NCBI RefSeq assembly: GCF_021155765.1
Contig: NC_060107.1
Span: forward strand, 2,608,501-2,672,500
Source of the DNA: Diprion similis
Taxonomy: Eukaryota > Arthropoda > Insecta > Hymenoptera > Diprionidae
DNA: 64,000 nucleotides
Direction: 5' to 3'
Under the pieces are notes generated by a model. The model worked only from the letters and a program-made list of their open reading frames with translations. It made no database searches and was not told where the DNA came from. The translations under genes were made by a program, and so were the position numbers. Below, piece by piece: positions 25,320 through 40,600 of this stretch; position 1 is the stretch's first letter; the number at the start of each line of letters is the position of its first letter.

Positions 25320-25474
25320 GAAGAAGGAGGAGAAGGGCGTCGGTGGTGTTATTTTTCCAAATCGATGCTGTCGTTATTTTTCACGACGCATCGGGGATAA
25401 CAAAACGAGGGAAAATCAAGCCTCACGCACGAGGCGAGGAAAGAAAAACCGACCATTGATGTTAGACGTAACTC

Positions 25475-25505
<31 letters not shown>

Positions 25506-28206
25506 TTTTGAGCACAGGATTCGCGTTATTTCGGGAAACACGTTCCAGATTTTCGGTTGACTGGTCTAACTGGAGTGAACTCGAAGCATCCTTATTCGTC
25601 CTCCTCGACTTCCAGGGACTTATTGGAAACGCATTCGGACTGGGAACAGATTTCCAACCCCTGATAGTTGCGGGGGGTATCTATATGTATATACGCTTAC
25701 CTACCCCTGAAATAAGCGAGGATGCATGCGGTCATAACAGTCGAAGCCAACCGCGCTAATGATACTCGATGTGAACTCGATATTAACGAGCTTTACATCT
25801 GAAACTCGTGCGGTACGATAACTTTAAAGAAAAAATAACGCCCAGGAATTTTTTTTTTACACACTATTCTGTTCGCTATGGAGTATCCGAACACTTGTAT
25901 AGATTATTTGGAATTGATACGGGACGTGGAAAATTGGAACACATCGATGACGATGAAATTGGAATTTCGACCGAAGGCGGATTTTCAACGACAAATGAAT
26001 GGGAAAAGCAACATTACTCAGAGAAATTTTTGATTTTATTCGAATGTGCTCTTTGACAATTGTCATATAAAACTTTGTACAAAAATTTTCTTGTAATTTA
26101 AACGTTATTTGTGACGGTATTTAAATTGGAACGAAACGAATTTCAACAGATTTTTATAGAGTAGCTTTTATCGCACGATTTGTTGTGCGATTTTGTTGTG
26201 CAAAAATAAGAAAACACCCAAAGGATAAGGATCTGGAGGTTCAGGGGAATTCAGGGTAACTTCGAGATTCCCGAGGGAATCGGGGAAACGAGAGGCGAGC
26301 AACGATCTTGTCGAAGACAGGTGTGTCAGGTCATTCCATGAATTCGTTTCGAGTGGTAGAAAGAATCGCTTCTGCATCGATTTGCATGCAGCCGAGATTT
26401 GTTCTCGATGATGAAATTTGTTGGACACTTTAGAAATTACAGGAATTCTGCAAAAAAAAGTTCCGAATTTCAAAACGAACGGAGTTTTGGATGGTCGAAA
26501 AGCCAACGGCTCAAAGTTCCAAAATTGAAGATTCCGAAAGTTTAAGTTCCGATGTAGCAAAATTTCAAAAATCAAAATATACTCAGCAGGCGTAGTTTAC
26601 TCGACAAGTGGGTGCAAAGAATCAGAAAAACAGAAAATCTGAATCACCAGGATTCGAAACGTAAAAACATCGAACATCCAACACAAAAAAACACAAAAGT
26701 GGTGAAATTCCACCAAACCAAAAATTCACGGAACTGAAAATCCTCGAGCATTCAAAATTTTGATGTTTCGTCAAAGTTTGATTTATTTATATCATAAGTT
26801 TCGCCACCAAAAAGTTCGAAATTCTACGCTTTCGGGACTTTTTAAATTCGGGATTTCAACCCTGATTCACTGTGCGAAATCGTTCTTCCGCTATTTTAGA
26901 ATTTTATAGAAAATTTGGTAATTACTGAAACCGGAGAAGTTTCTCATTATGGTTACACCGTCTGCGTACCGCCCTTAAGGATGTACAGGATGTATGGTCC
27001 GTTCGAAAAAGTTCTGAAACAAAAACGAGATGAAACGGAGTTTCAACCCTTTCAGAATGGTTGTCCATAGCATTGGACATACATTTAAAAAATTTATAAT
27101 CAAAGTTTTTGCCGGACAGAATTCTTTTTAAGATATAAGTTTTATCAACAGTTTTAATAACTTTCTGAAAAAAAAAATATACATATATATTTAAGACTGT
27201 GTCACTAAATTTAAATATGTTTTCAACTATAAAAGTGCAGCTAAAGTAGTAAAAAAAAAAAAAAGTGTGTAATTTTCATTCTCATTTATAATTTTGTACG
27301 TTATATAAAATCAATTTTCGTCGTTTCGAAAAAATATTCATGTTTCTATGATTCGTCGTTTAATTTTCGCATTCCACGTGGAACAAAATTCGTCTTGCCA
27401 GTGGCGTGCAATTTACGCGTGCGCGGAGGGAAAACGTTTCGCGAAATCGCACAATGGCCAGCAATTCATGCTTGAAACGACTAATTCGCGGATTTCAACC
27501 CCCTCGGATCATTCAACGCGGTTTAAACCCCGATCGGGTAAAACCATTTCGTTCATTCGTTCATTCGTTCGTTCGTTCCTCGATCCTCGATCCCTAGCTG
27601 TTGGCATACGAGCGTATAATACCAGAGTTTATATACTCGGGTAAACATCGGGAATAAAGCTTGCCTGGAGCATAAATTGCGAGTAAAGAAATATACGTGC
27701 AAAGATTAACCGATCCTCTATGACAGGCTGAACGGGTGAAATGTACTGCGTGAATTCCAGTAATAAAAATTCCCATACATCACACGGTTGTAATGCGCAA
27801 CTTATTGCGTATAGCTACGCCCTTTACGTAGGATCATCTACAAACATATATGCACACGTCGACTTTTTTTTTGCATTGAAAGCGAGAAATTAGCGAAATT
27901 TGGGGAATCAGATTTGCAGTATATTGTACGATTATTCTTTTAACCCCCGTTTATTATTATTTTATAATTTTTATTCTCATTTTTTAAACATTCCAAAATC
28001 CCATTTTCATGGAATCCTTGAGCAATACTTTATCCCCCTCCCCCCCCCCCCCCCAGCCCCCTCCGCCTTTGAATTAATATTTCTGCACATTTCCTTCCAG
28101 CGAAATCACTTTCGCAATCAAAAATTGTGTAATAATATGGATATATTTTTTTACAACCTCGTGCAATTTTATCTGCTGAAGGATTTCGTTTTGCAGAGAA
28201 ATAGTG

Positions 28207-28250
<44 letters not shown>

Positions 28251-28667
28251 GGTGAGCTTGCGTCGGGGAATTGCATAACTTTTCTACATAAATTCCAGCA
28301 CGGTCGTATATTAAACATGATATTCGTACCTATATGCGTACGTTGGTATACATATATAATATGCAGTATGTGTATACATATTCGTATTATATATGTACGC
28401 GTTCAGCATGATGATATAGGAGGTATATTTTCACGAACCAATCTTAAAGTACAATGCAGGGTTTCATACCTTCGAGACTACGAATTGCGCCCTAAAATGA
28501 GCGAGGAAAAGTACGAGAAACAAAAATGGCAAAAAAAAAAAGAAACAAGAAAGTAAAACACTTTAATTAAAATCCTTCCGCATAAGAAGACGAAAAGCGA
28601 AGACGAAAAGCTTTTCCTGATATAATATAGGCATAAAAGTAACAATTGTTTAAATTTTGAGAAATTT

Positions 28668-28706
<39 letters not shown>

Positions 28707-31700
28707 CTCACTTTTAACCCCTTTTTTAAGATCCTCTCTACGCATATGTTGCGTACGTATGGTAAACCCATGAATGCACGATATACGGATACATTATACT
28801 CTGATGTGTACAGGGTGTGTCAATTGAAACTCCGAGAATGGGAGAAACTCGGTTGTCTTGATCAAAGTCAGGTTCGAAGTCTACGTCTAGGTAAGCACTG
28901 TGAACGAGGAACAATAATGAAGATATGACAACAAAGAAAAGACGACGGCACGAAATGTCAACAATTAGGTTCGTTTTGTCTGTTCTCATCCCTCGCTCTT
29001 TGTCATATCGTGACTTTATTTCTCATTAGCACTGAATACTTGTACCAAGACTTCGAACCTTACTTTGACACGAAGACAACTGAGCTTCTCTCATTCTCGG
29101 AGTTTCGATTGACTCACTCCAGACTGGCTGAAAGATACGACCTGATTCGTCAACTAAGCTCCTCCCATTCTCGGCGTTTCAATTGACTCACCCTGTACAT
29201 GTATCACTAGCTCATAGCGCGGTCCTCAGAAAGCGGTTTCAATGGCTTGAAACGCATCGGGCTCAGCATTCGCTCTGCATATATACTGCAATCATCGGGG
29301 TTGGTTACACTTCGAAAGTCGGTGGAAAAGAGCGCATTTCGCACAAGTGCACAGGGTGCAGTATCTACGTCAGAGTAGTTTATAAGTATGTATGTTATAT
29401 GTATATACATATATATATATATAGGAGGTGCCGCGATATTGCGGCGTACCCTAAAACGTTTTCTCCTTCTTTCTTTTTTTTTTTGTCTTTTTTTACTTAC
29501 TTTTCAAAAATTATTGGTTTCGGTAGAAAATAACTTTTTCTAATTTTAACGAATCCACACGTTTTCGAACATCTGGAATATCCGACAAACAGATTTTTAG
29601 AAAAATATTGGTCTCTCTCCAGTCAGTCCGAAAAAAAATGTGAAATCTACAGGATTTTACGGCGGAACGATGGGCATGAAAAATTCCCATCTTCCGTTTA
29701 TCTTCTACTTCCGGTTCTACCGGAAATAAAGCGATGTTCAATGTTTAACTGACAAATATTTACCGTTTCCAAACAAATGACTCCGTTTTTTTTTCCGAAA
29801 TTACATATTTACTTTAAAAAAAAAAAGAATTTATAAACTTTTTTCTCTTTTTTCAATTTTCTTTCAAAACTTTTTCACTCATCCGTCACCGAAATCATCG
29901 CTGAAGAATCTTCCATTTTTAAAAAAAATGTCGGTCAAAAGTATCGCCATTAAACTGTTCTTCTCCCAGCTTGTTTTATTTATTTACAAATAGTCCTACA
30001 GGATGTATTAAATATATACGTATACCTGCGATTTAAATCTGTAACTTGAAAGAATATAATCTCTCATCTCATTCCCTGATTGATTTTAGGGGTGGAAAGC
30101 GGGAAAGCTTTCGATCGCAGAGCAATACTAGCGATTGGGGATTGGGGGATGGAATTCCCCCTGTTGAAACCGGTGAGATTCCGTCAGGTGGCCGAGGGTA
30201 TTAAATCCCGTGAACCGAATCGAACTCGGTCGCATCGTCCATCGCACTGCAGCAGCACTTACAACTGAATCGTGAACTGCAGTCTGGTTTCGGATCAGCT
30301 GAACCGCGTATTTTTATCCGGATTAATTGAATCGAGGTGACGATTTTAGAGAGGGAAAAACAGAGAGAGAGTGATCGAGATAAGGGTGGGAAAAAACGGC
30401 GAGTGCACTGGTCCAACTTTGATGGTGGATAATGGCAGGTGGAAAGTGGAAAGTGGAAAGTGGAAAGTGGAAAGTGGAAAGGCATACATAAGGGGGCGAG
30501 AAGGAGACGCAAAGAAGGCGTAGGTGTGAGGGTGTGGGTTAAGGAACTACTTCTGGGTCATGTTGGAGATCGAGGTACGTCCTTCTCGAGTGGCGGCGGC
30601 GGTTTGTCTTCCTGAACAAAAGCTTCTCGTCCGGATAATTGAGCGGTAATCTGGCCGAGCATCCTCGAGACGATTTTCTCTCCGGGGGATTTAAAGCTCA
30701 TCGCCCACTTCCATTTTCCGTTCGTTCTTTCATTCGTTCGTTTGTTCGTTCGCAGGCGACGTTTCGCGGAGCTTTCGCTCCTCCCTTCCACCCTTCATCC
30801 CCTTCTCCATCCCCTTCTTATTTGCTAGGCTCGTTATCGAAACGTGAATTTTCTTCCATTTACACACGGCACGGATCAAATTTCTTTCCCGAATAATTCC
30901 TATAGGGTTGGAAAAAGTGTACGAACCGTAATAAAAATTATCTCAATAATAGTATCTGTGTTTGGTAATCTAAGAAGGGTAACAAACATGCAAAAATTGA
31001 AGTACCTAACGAAATGTTTGAAATTTCCATGTATCGCCCATTCAAAATATTCTCCCTTCCAAATTCTAACCCCCCAACCCCTAGACGACGTTCTCCTCGA
31101 CACCATGGATCTACCACGACCATACCTTCTACTTTGCGCATGTCTTACCATTCATTCATTAATTACGTAAGAGTCCCAAGGGGTAGAGGAGGGTTTAAAA
31201 AAACTATACGTGACCTTGTCTCGTAGGAACATGGGGGGGGGGGGGGGGGGGGTAAAAGTCATTCTCATGTAATATTTTACAAGCCTGAATACGCGGAATA
31301 GACATTTTCTATGGAGAAAAAATGTTTCGACAAACTATGAGATCTATTTTAAAAATTTTTTATATACAATTTCATTTACCTATATGTTGTTATTGTAAAA
31401 AAAAAATTTATTTCACAATAAATTTTTAAAATCATAAATGTCTTCATATTTGCACACTTTGAAGCTTATAAATGAAAACAATAGATAAAATCTTAGGTAA
31501 GAAGTGGGAGGGGGAGTCCAAGAAATCTTATGTGTTCTTACACGGGGTAGGGGGAGGTGGGGGGGGGGGGGGGGGGTAAAAATGTTTAAAATCGTCCGTA
31601 ATTGCGTAATTAATGAATGGCCCCTCATCACGTGACGGGCACAGACGAGATCTCTCAGCGAATCATCAGGCTTTGCACGCCTCTTCTCAACGTCATCAAC

Positions 31701-32507
31701 CATTTTCTGGGTCATTGCGTATTCCCTGTAGGGTGTTAAAAGGGTTTCTCATACGGCCAATCAAGAAAAATCGGACTCCCTTCCTCCCTCCCTCCCTCCC
31801 ACCCACCCTTCTCTGATGCAGATTATCGTTTTATTCCACTTCTGGGCTGCTTGTCGAAAGTAAGGAAGCGGTTTTCGATGTTTTCCAAAGAGTTTGATTA
31901 GAAAGGCTGTACAAGGTACAAGGTCATTCGGGATCTCGTATCACGTGGTAAGTTGGTTTATATCTTATATCTGACCGGAAGACAACAGGCTGTTTTGGGA
32001 GAAACTGGAGAGTAGTCGGACTGGTTACCCGTTCCCTCGGGAGTTCCGTAGGACGGCAAGCTTCTTGGATCACTATTGTTCTCGCATTAATTAACTTGAA
32101 CGACTTGCCTTCTGTTTTCCCAAGAAAGTCACGTAAAAAAAAAAAAAAAAAATATAAAATTCAACGATGAGATGTGGGCACGACTAGAAAAAAAAAAAAA
32201 AAAAAAAAAAACAACAACAACAGCAACAACAACGAAACCGACAACAACATCAAACAGCAACAACCCTTGACGTAGAAATAAACCTGACAAGTAAATTCGA
32301 CCAATAACACAAGCCAAGATGTATCAAGAATTTGGTAAAATGGTTCTAGAATTCGGTGGTTCAAAATGAACATATAGGCGATTCCGCAATTTATGGAGAT
32401 GATAAAGGCAGGCACCGCGTGGCACTATTCCTGGCATGAGCTAACCGGAATACTGAATTGCGGAACGGAAACGAGGAGATAAAACCGACACGCCATATCG
32501 TGAACAC

Positions 32508-32564
<57 letters not shown>

Positions 32565-34639
32565 AGGGGGTAGTTTTGTGTGCAGAGAGCATACATATAT
32601 ATATATATACATGTGTAGATGTGGGGAGTGTATAGGAAATACATACTGGGGGGGGGGGGGGGGGGGGGAGGGAGCGACGGGAAGAAATACGATGAAAGGT
32701 GCAATTGAATTCACGTTCGCCTCGGCGAATCGATGCGATCTCAGTGCTTGTATTTATATATCTATCCATCTATCTATCTACCTCCCTTCCCTCCCCCCTC
32801 GCCCTCTATCTTCTTGTATTGATAAGAGCGAAGTGGCTGCACAACAGTTGAAACAATTTCGTCGAATACCTGTACGATCAGAAAAAAAAAGATTCTTCAT
32901 CGTCTGTTACGGAGGGAAATTTTTTTTTTTTTTCAATCTTTTTATTCCCGACTCCAGACCAGAATGTTGGCTTTTTTTTTTTTTTACCTGAAAACCTGGA
33001 CGAAAGTAGGATATTGTTATCGGTAACACTTTTCTCCCGCATTTGCAGTAAATATGAGGCTATGTTTTCCGCATTTGATAATCTCCGACTTTATTCCCTT
33101 GGTACGTAATGTGATATTGTTTGAATATAGATTAACCTACAAATTATATAATAATATAATCGTTGTGCCGAAGGGATGAAAAAAATATTTCTTTAATTTC
33201 ATTCCATAGAGATTCATTTCAGCGGAATAAATTTTTTTTGTCTCTTATCAAGGATAAAATTCTCTGTAATATATGACTCGTACGTATTCGAGTGAATTTA
33301 TTTGTTTTTTTTTTTTCCATCTGCCAGGTATTAATTCGATAGATTACTATTTGAGAAAATTGTCCCTTAAAAAAAAAAAAAACATAAAGAAGAAAAAGAA
33401 AAAGAAAAAAAATCATCAACTTCGAGTTACTTGTTGAAATCACACGCGATTCGAACGAGAGTTTCGCAGGACAATGGACATTTCTGTATTTATAATACAA
33501 GCTTCGTTTCAAAACAACGGGTTCGGCGAAAATTTTGCCGGACGTAGGTGTACTGCGCGAAGGGGGAAGTTTGACGGGCTTAACACGGGGTTAAAAAATT
33601 AATCCTCGTTCACTCAGTCACTCAATCTCGGTGGGGGGGGGGGGGGGGGGGGGGGGGAGGGGGGTGAAACGCGACGCATGACAGCTCGGTAAAACAGCTA
33701 GAAATGCGCGTTTTTAACACCAAAAATCCATTCTCATCGGTCACAATGTCTACATGGAAATTATACAGCTTGCATGGGAATATTACTGTCGTTTTTGGCT
33801 GAAGGGGATTCGAATAATTGAAGAAGAGAATTAACCCTCCGTCGGTAAGGTGGGTCTATGATATTTTTTCAACAGGATTGTGATTTCAAATATGTGAAAA
33901 AATTTACTAGTACTATCTTGGATGTATAGATTGGTTAAAAATAGTTTATTTCGCTACTTACAATTTCGTTTAAAAAAAGAGGGATACTTATTTTTTTTTT
34001 TTTTCCTCTGGTTTTTAATATAGAAAGGTACAAAAAACCCTTAAAGACCAACGTTACCCACGGACGATTAAGGGGTCCCCCTTCATCCCTTAAAAGAGCT
34101 TTTGAACGAAAACTAAAAAAATTCAAAAAAAAAAAAAAAAAAAAAAAATCCACTTATACGGCGATTTTAAATTCTCATCTTCAATTTGAGGAAGATCAGA
34201 GTATAGCGATTGGTGTGCAGGACAATATCGCATATCCGATATCGATTCTCTGTTCGGATGATCGGGGTTGCGGTGACACTTGAGCATGAAAGTTGAAAAA
34301 TTCCAACCTCGTCGTAACTCAACTTTGGAAAATCGAGGGACGTTGCACACGCTGAGAATTTATATTCTCTATATCTTCTTTATATCGAGCCGTGCAGCTA
34401 CGAGAGTTTAAGTTCGGAAGTTGGTGCACCGGGTGTTGAAGTACACGGCGGTCGTTCAAACATTTTGTATCCGGTAATTGAATCGACGAGGATATTACAG
34501 CTCGCGAGTTTAACAGCATTTCCGGGCGATATTATTCGCCCGTTTTATCTCTATTAAAAATATTTTCAACGATTCCATTCGATCATTTTAATAATTTTTT
34601 TGAGGAAGTACTTTTTTCATAATTTAAATGAATTTTTCT

Positions 34640-34677
<38 letters not shown>

Positions 34678-37600
34678 TATTTTTTTATTATTATTATTAC
34701 ACAAATTTTTCATCCTGTATACACTCGATTCTGAAAGTCTGAAAGTTAATCGATCTGAACACCCTCGACGATGGTGAGAATAATTCGCTTTTTGAGTCTA
34801 TATGGGCTGCAGCAGCTGTATAATTCGAGTCAGGCAAGTGCAGCGAGAAACGCATTGCAAGCCGAGCGGAAGGCTGTCGGCAGCCTCTTCCAAGGGGTGC
34901 ATTGTGCTTGGCAGAGGTTTGCAGGGGTGGCATCGACCAGGCGAGAATAATGCTGCATTATGCACCAGCAGCCCGAGTCACGCATGCACAGGGTGGAAAC
35001 GCGCGGTTCGTCGCTTCGGGATCCAGGAATAGATTGTTATTAACTAACCCGAGGATCACTCGCTGAGCTGTGTTTTTTCAAATTCACGTTTATCTGTTTT
35101 CAGAAAAAAATTAGAGAGTTATTGATAAATCACACCGAAAATTAAAAGTCGAGTTATCGTTAGATCGTCACGTTTTGAAGCTTAGAGAATCGCTGAAGAA
35201 TTTTTGTCACCACAAACCCCGAAATCATATTAAAATAATTCGATAACAATTGCCGAATTTCTTTTCAAATTTGAAAAAAATATAATAGGAAATTTTTTTT
35301 TCTTGGGTATATATTTTTTTACAAGAGTAATAATATTTTTTTTAAATCTGTAATCAGGAGGTTTTAGTGAACATTAGTGTTACTATCTGTAAAAAAAATC
35401 ACATCACGATACTAGAAAATCTAAACGAATTGCACTTCTTCTAAATGAAAATTATTTTGGACCGCTAATCACAAATCTAAGGTCAGATTTGCAAAATTTA
35501 AATTTGGCGTATACGATGAGCTGAAAAACAAAAAACGAAAAATATTTGGATTTTGATGAAAATTGGCACTCGCGAATCTGATGTCAGATTACGAAATCCA
35601 AAATGGCGATCCAACATGGTGGAAAAAATCTAAAACTAGTCCAATCGTGGTAGAAATTGATGGGCGGAGGTTTTTTGGGTCGCCGAAAACGAATCCGACG
35701 TCAGACTTTCAAAATTTGTAATCGCAAAACCAATATATTGGTTCAAAATAAAAAGAATCGTCATATTTTCATGTACTATGACTTTAAAATCGTTAATCAC
35801 GAATTCGAATTAGATAAAATTGTTATTTCTTTCGTAGAAAAACCGGCAATTTCGTGGTTTTGGCCAATGGCCATTCGAAGACCCGATATTCCCTGAAATT
35901 TTTCGATCTAGCAGGCATTCTTGGCAAAAGCATAAAACCTTTTTTCTACAAATCCTGCAGGTATCTATAATACTTGCATTATAAATCCTCGTGTATATAA
36001 TAACAATAAATCATATTCACGATGAAATATGATCTTAAAGCCTTTACAAGCCATGACATAAGTCGACAGACGACATGTTATGCCGTTCATTTTTGGTCCC
36101 TTGAAAGGTAACTGGAGACACGCGATTTTCAACCCCCTGCCAAGACAAGGGTTAAAAAAAAAAAAGTGTTGTTTAGAACCGAGGGATCGACGTGCCCGTC
36201 GCCGATTTACATATATATCTTTCCACCCACATCTAGATATAGTATATATATATATATGTGTTATACACAGAGAAATGAAAAACGAAAGAACGAAAAATCG
36301 ACTGCGACAGCCGTCTGTCCGAAAATATGTACCGACTTGTATTACGCACATCGCGATTAGAGTGATAAACTGATATATGATATACAGATTGGCGTGATCG
36401 GGGTGTAGATCTGTTTTTTTTTTTTTTTTTTTTCGTTATTATTTTTTTTTTTTTGTTTTTGTTCTTGTTTATCTATATATTTCACCTTTTTTCGTACCGT
36501 ACCGGAAGGGTGCGAGGGGGTGGGAGGGTAAAATAATGGATGACCTGTCTCGTTAGCGGAAATACCGTGCAGCACGTTCGAATTCGTGCCCACCGATCAG
36601 ACACGTACGCATCGAGCTGTTTCTACCCTGGCTGAGTTCTCTACTGCATTTTTTATCATTTATTTCCAGGTATCGTTCCGTCTATACACTTCATACTATA
36701 AGCTGAAAAAAGCGAATCGAGGATTGTAACGAGTCTGTGATAAATTGACACGTGGAGTCGGAGAGCGCGAAATATGAATTAAAATAAGCGCACAAAAGGG
36801 TGGAGAAAGTTTTTATATCGATTGTAACTCGAACAGCTGTGGCTCATATATTGTACATTTTTATTTCGATGGAAACTGGCTTGATTGTATCTGATATGAA
36901 TAATGAAACAACAACAAAGAAAGAAAAGAAAAAGAAAAAATAAAACGAAATATTCACAGCAATAATGTATTTGATATGGACGTTAATATAAACAAAAGAA
37001 AAGATAATTGATATTATATATATATATGGATAGTTCGGTGATAAGGCAAAGTATAAAACAACTTTGTTTTAGAACGTTACAAGACAAGTAGATTATTGTG
37101 ACAAATATTTGCCGAACTTGGTCTCAACATACATACAGATATCATCAATTATTCATATCGCCCAAAAGCCAAAGTTTGGCACACGGTGTTCGTTTTACTC
37201 CCTGTAAAGGTTCTTTTCGTGTTTACGATTTTACACGTCCCGGGGATTTTGGCGAGAGGAAACTTTTCGCTTTTACAAATGAACGTCAAGTCGGTAGGTA
37301 TATATATATATTATTATATATATATATATGGTATAATATTATATACATATATAATATTCCTCTCCTACCTGTTCGTGAGGGTGAATTTAACATTATCTAG
37401 AGTAAAGCCGAATACATTTGTTGGGCGAAAAAGCAGGGAGTGGAAAGAAGAGTAAAAAAAGTTGGAAATGATTGCTGAGATTCTGGAAAGTCTCTCTCGG
37501 TCGTTGAAATTCGCGAAAAACGTAATTTGCGAGAAATTCTATTCGACGAATGTATATAAGCAATGATCTCGGGGTATTGATCATGCTCGATCTCCTCAAT

Positions 37601-40600
37601 TATCGATTCTCAGATCGATGAAAATTTCTCAAATTATCGAATCATAATGTGGAATAGGAAATGCGAAATTATACGCGTTATATTTGACATGAAATCGTAG
37701 GTACGCACGATCAGATAATGTTATTGATAAAAAACGCACCTCGCGTGTTAACACGCGTGCTTGATTATGGTGTTCAGATATCCCACTCAGTCGGTAGTCA
37801 AAATAATACTGTACGATTATAATTCTTTACTATTGTAGATACGCGACGAATCGTTAATTTTTGGATTAGCGTCACGTTTGATATATTTATACCTACCATG
37901 TATAATTCTCACGTGCATGAGTTCACATGCTTGATTATTGAATTTAATTACAACGTATATTCGTGTTTTTTTTTTGTTAAAACGTTGCAGGTTCAACGAA
38001 ATCAAAAAAAAAAAAAATCACATCCGAGTAGATGGCTAGAAAAGTAGGCGAAGTTTGAAAATTTTTCTCAAAAAAAAAAAAAAAAAAAAAACCATTCGTT
38101 ATATCGAAATATAATATCGAGCCGTTTGTTGCTAAGGATTTTTTATTTTTTTTTCTTATTGAGGAAACAGTCAACGTTTCGACTATAACGTTCGCTTTCC
38201 CGCCTAAGTTCAAAACCTTTTTTTGGATCATAGAAAAATAAATAATTGAATTTAAAAAATCTAGACGCAATGAATAAGGCAAAATGTACAAAAACATTGT
38301 GTCCAAATTTGGTAAAAATTGGTCGTGTCGTTTTCGAGGTATCCTAGGCGATAACTCGGAAACGCAGTTTCGAGATAATCGAGTTTAAAGTTCGTTGAAT
38401 CGGTCGCAATTTGTAGAATTCTTTGGATTTCATGATGCAATTTACACACAATATTCTTCATACTCTAAACTTTCATAAACGGGAATAAAAAGAAAGTCGA
38501 TTTTCTAAAATATTTTACTCAGCTGTGCCTCCTTAAGACTATATGTAATTAAGATTTTGGTTAAAATAGCTATTTATGTAGCATGCCCGTAAACCGCCTG
38601 TTTTTTTGACAAGGATAAAGATTTCAGGACGAGCTGAAGGCGAGCCGAAAGCGATCCGGAAGCGAGTACTGAAATTATCCGAGTCAAAAAACGGTTTACG
38701 GGCATGCCACATACAATATTTTTTACGGAATGGGCATTGAAAAGCAAAACGAAGAGTGAGGTTATGTCGCGATCTGTTCGACGAAGCTACTTTATTCGGC
38801 AGTTTGGGATGCGCACTTCGAACTGCGCATAAAAACTGCGGAATAAAGACTTTATTCCGCAACTTTGTTCGCTGCCGTATAAAGCGTCACTTTACGGAAC
38901 GAAAACTGCGACAAAAAGTTAACTTTTCAATGCCCATGCCTCAAAAAAGATTTTGTTTAATCCCTAAAATAATGAATGAGAAATAAACTTACATAACATC
39001 GGTATAAATTAGTCAAGTTGTTCAACGATCTGCAGTTGTTCAATCACGCAGGTACAGTCTGTTTAATTAAATTGTCTGCGTCTGTTCACCCGTCTAGTAC
39101 ACACACAGATACATCGTTGCAGTATACATATAGTGTCTAAATTGCGAAATCTATTTCGGCATGATCGCACTTCGTATTAGTGAACCGAAGCAAAAGCTCA
39201 GCAAGAGGCTAAGCCTGCAGTGCTAATATTGTTCTCTGAGAATGCATGGATGCGTTGCCGATCGTTTCGGGGCATGTAATTCCAATAATTTAACGATCGC
39301 ACCCGGCATGCGTTGTTGTGGGAACAGGTGTTTACCCCAAAGGCATAATCTCACGCTCCCAGGTCTAGACTCAAAGAGTCAAAAGTCTAGACTGCATTGA
39401 GTCGAGAAAGAGCATCGGGTGAAAAAAACCGAGAAATATATGGAGGGTTGGTTGTTATTTTCCGAGAAAATTTAAGGGGTGCTATTAGGCGCTGTTAATA
39501 TAATACGTTGCGTGTAGAAATCTGGCACCTTGTAAAAACCTTTCTTATCGAGATTGTTTAACCTCACGATTCGAACGTTTTTTTCGTTCATCTTAATTTT
39601 TGGTTGATTATTTTCTCTGGTTTTTTTTTTTTTTTTTTTTTTTCTTCTTTTGACGACCAATAAAAAGATAGAACTTTGAACCTTTTCTTACATATTTATG
39701 AAGATTTCAATAGTGTGTGAAAAAATTTTTAGGTGTAAATATTCGTAACAAAATGAGTTGTACCATCCCACAAACAGCCATCTTGAAAAAACGGTTGTTT
39801 AGTATTTCCACGATATCTCAAAAACGGTTTCACCGATTGTTTTGCAATTTTGATGGGAAATTTGCACATGCATAGTCGTAGGATGAACTACAATCATTTG
39901 AAAATTCCGAGCGATTCCATTTTTTTTTTTTAAACAAAGTTATCGAAAAAAATTAATCATAAAATTTCATGACTTTTTTAGATAATTTTGCTTAAAAAAA
40001 AAAATAGAAACGCTCGGAATTCTCAAATGATCGTAGTTCATCCTACGACTATGCATGTGAAAATTTCCCATTGAAATTGTAAAGCAATCGGTAAAACCGT
40101 TTTTGAGATATCGTGAAGACACTCAACAACCTTTTTTTCAAGATGGGTGTCTTCGAGGTGGTACAATTCATTTTGTTACGGAGATTTATGACTAAAATTT
40201 TTTTTACACACTACTGAAATGTTAATAAATATACAATAAAAAGTTGAAAGTTCTATCTTTTTATTGGTTAGCAAAAAAAAAAAGAAATCCTTCAAAAACT
40301 GGCCGTCACACGAGGTGACACCTCTTCAGTGTGTATTCTGGTCTAGAAATTTGTAAAAATCGTTTTTTTTCTTCCATATTTTCAAAGTTTAGACCTTTAG
40401 GCATAAACCTCTGAGAGGATTTTTGGAAATTCAAATTATTTTCGGAGTTACAGTTATTTTTGTGACGCGCGATTGTGGATTAAACCAAAAAAAAAAAATG
40501 TGTTATTATTTAAAAAAAAAATCGTAATGGTAAAAAAAAAACAGAGGCACAAGAAAACTGGTCAAAAAAAAAAAGGAAAAAAACAACAATAAAGGTCTTC

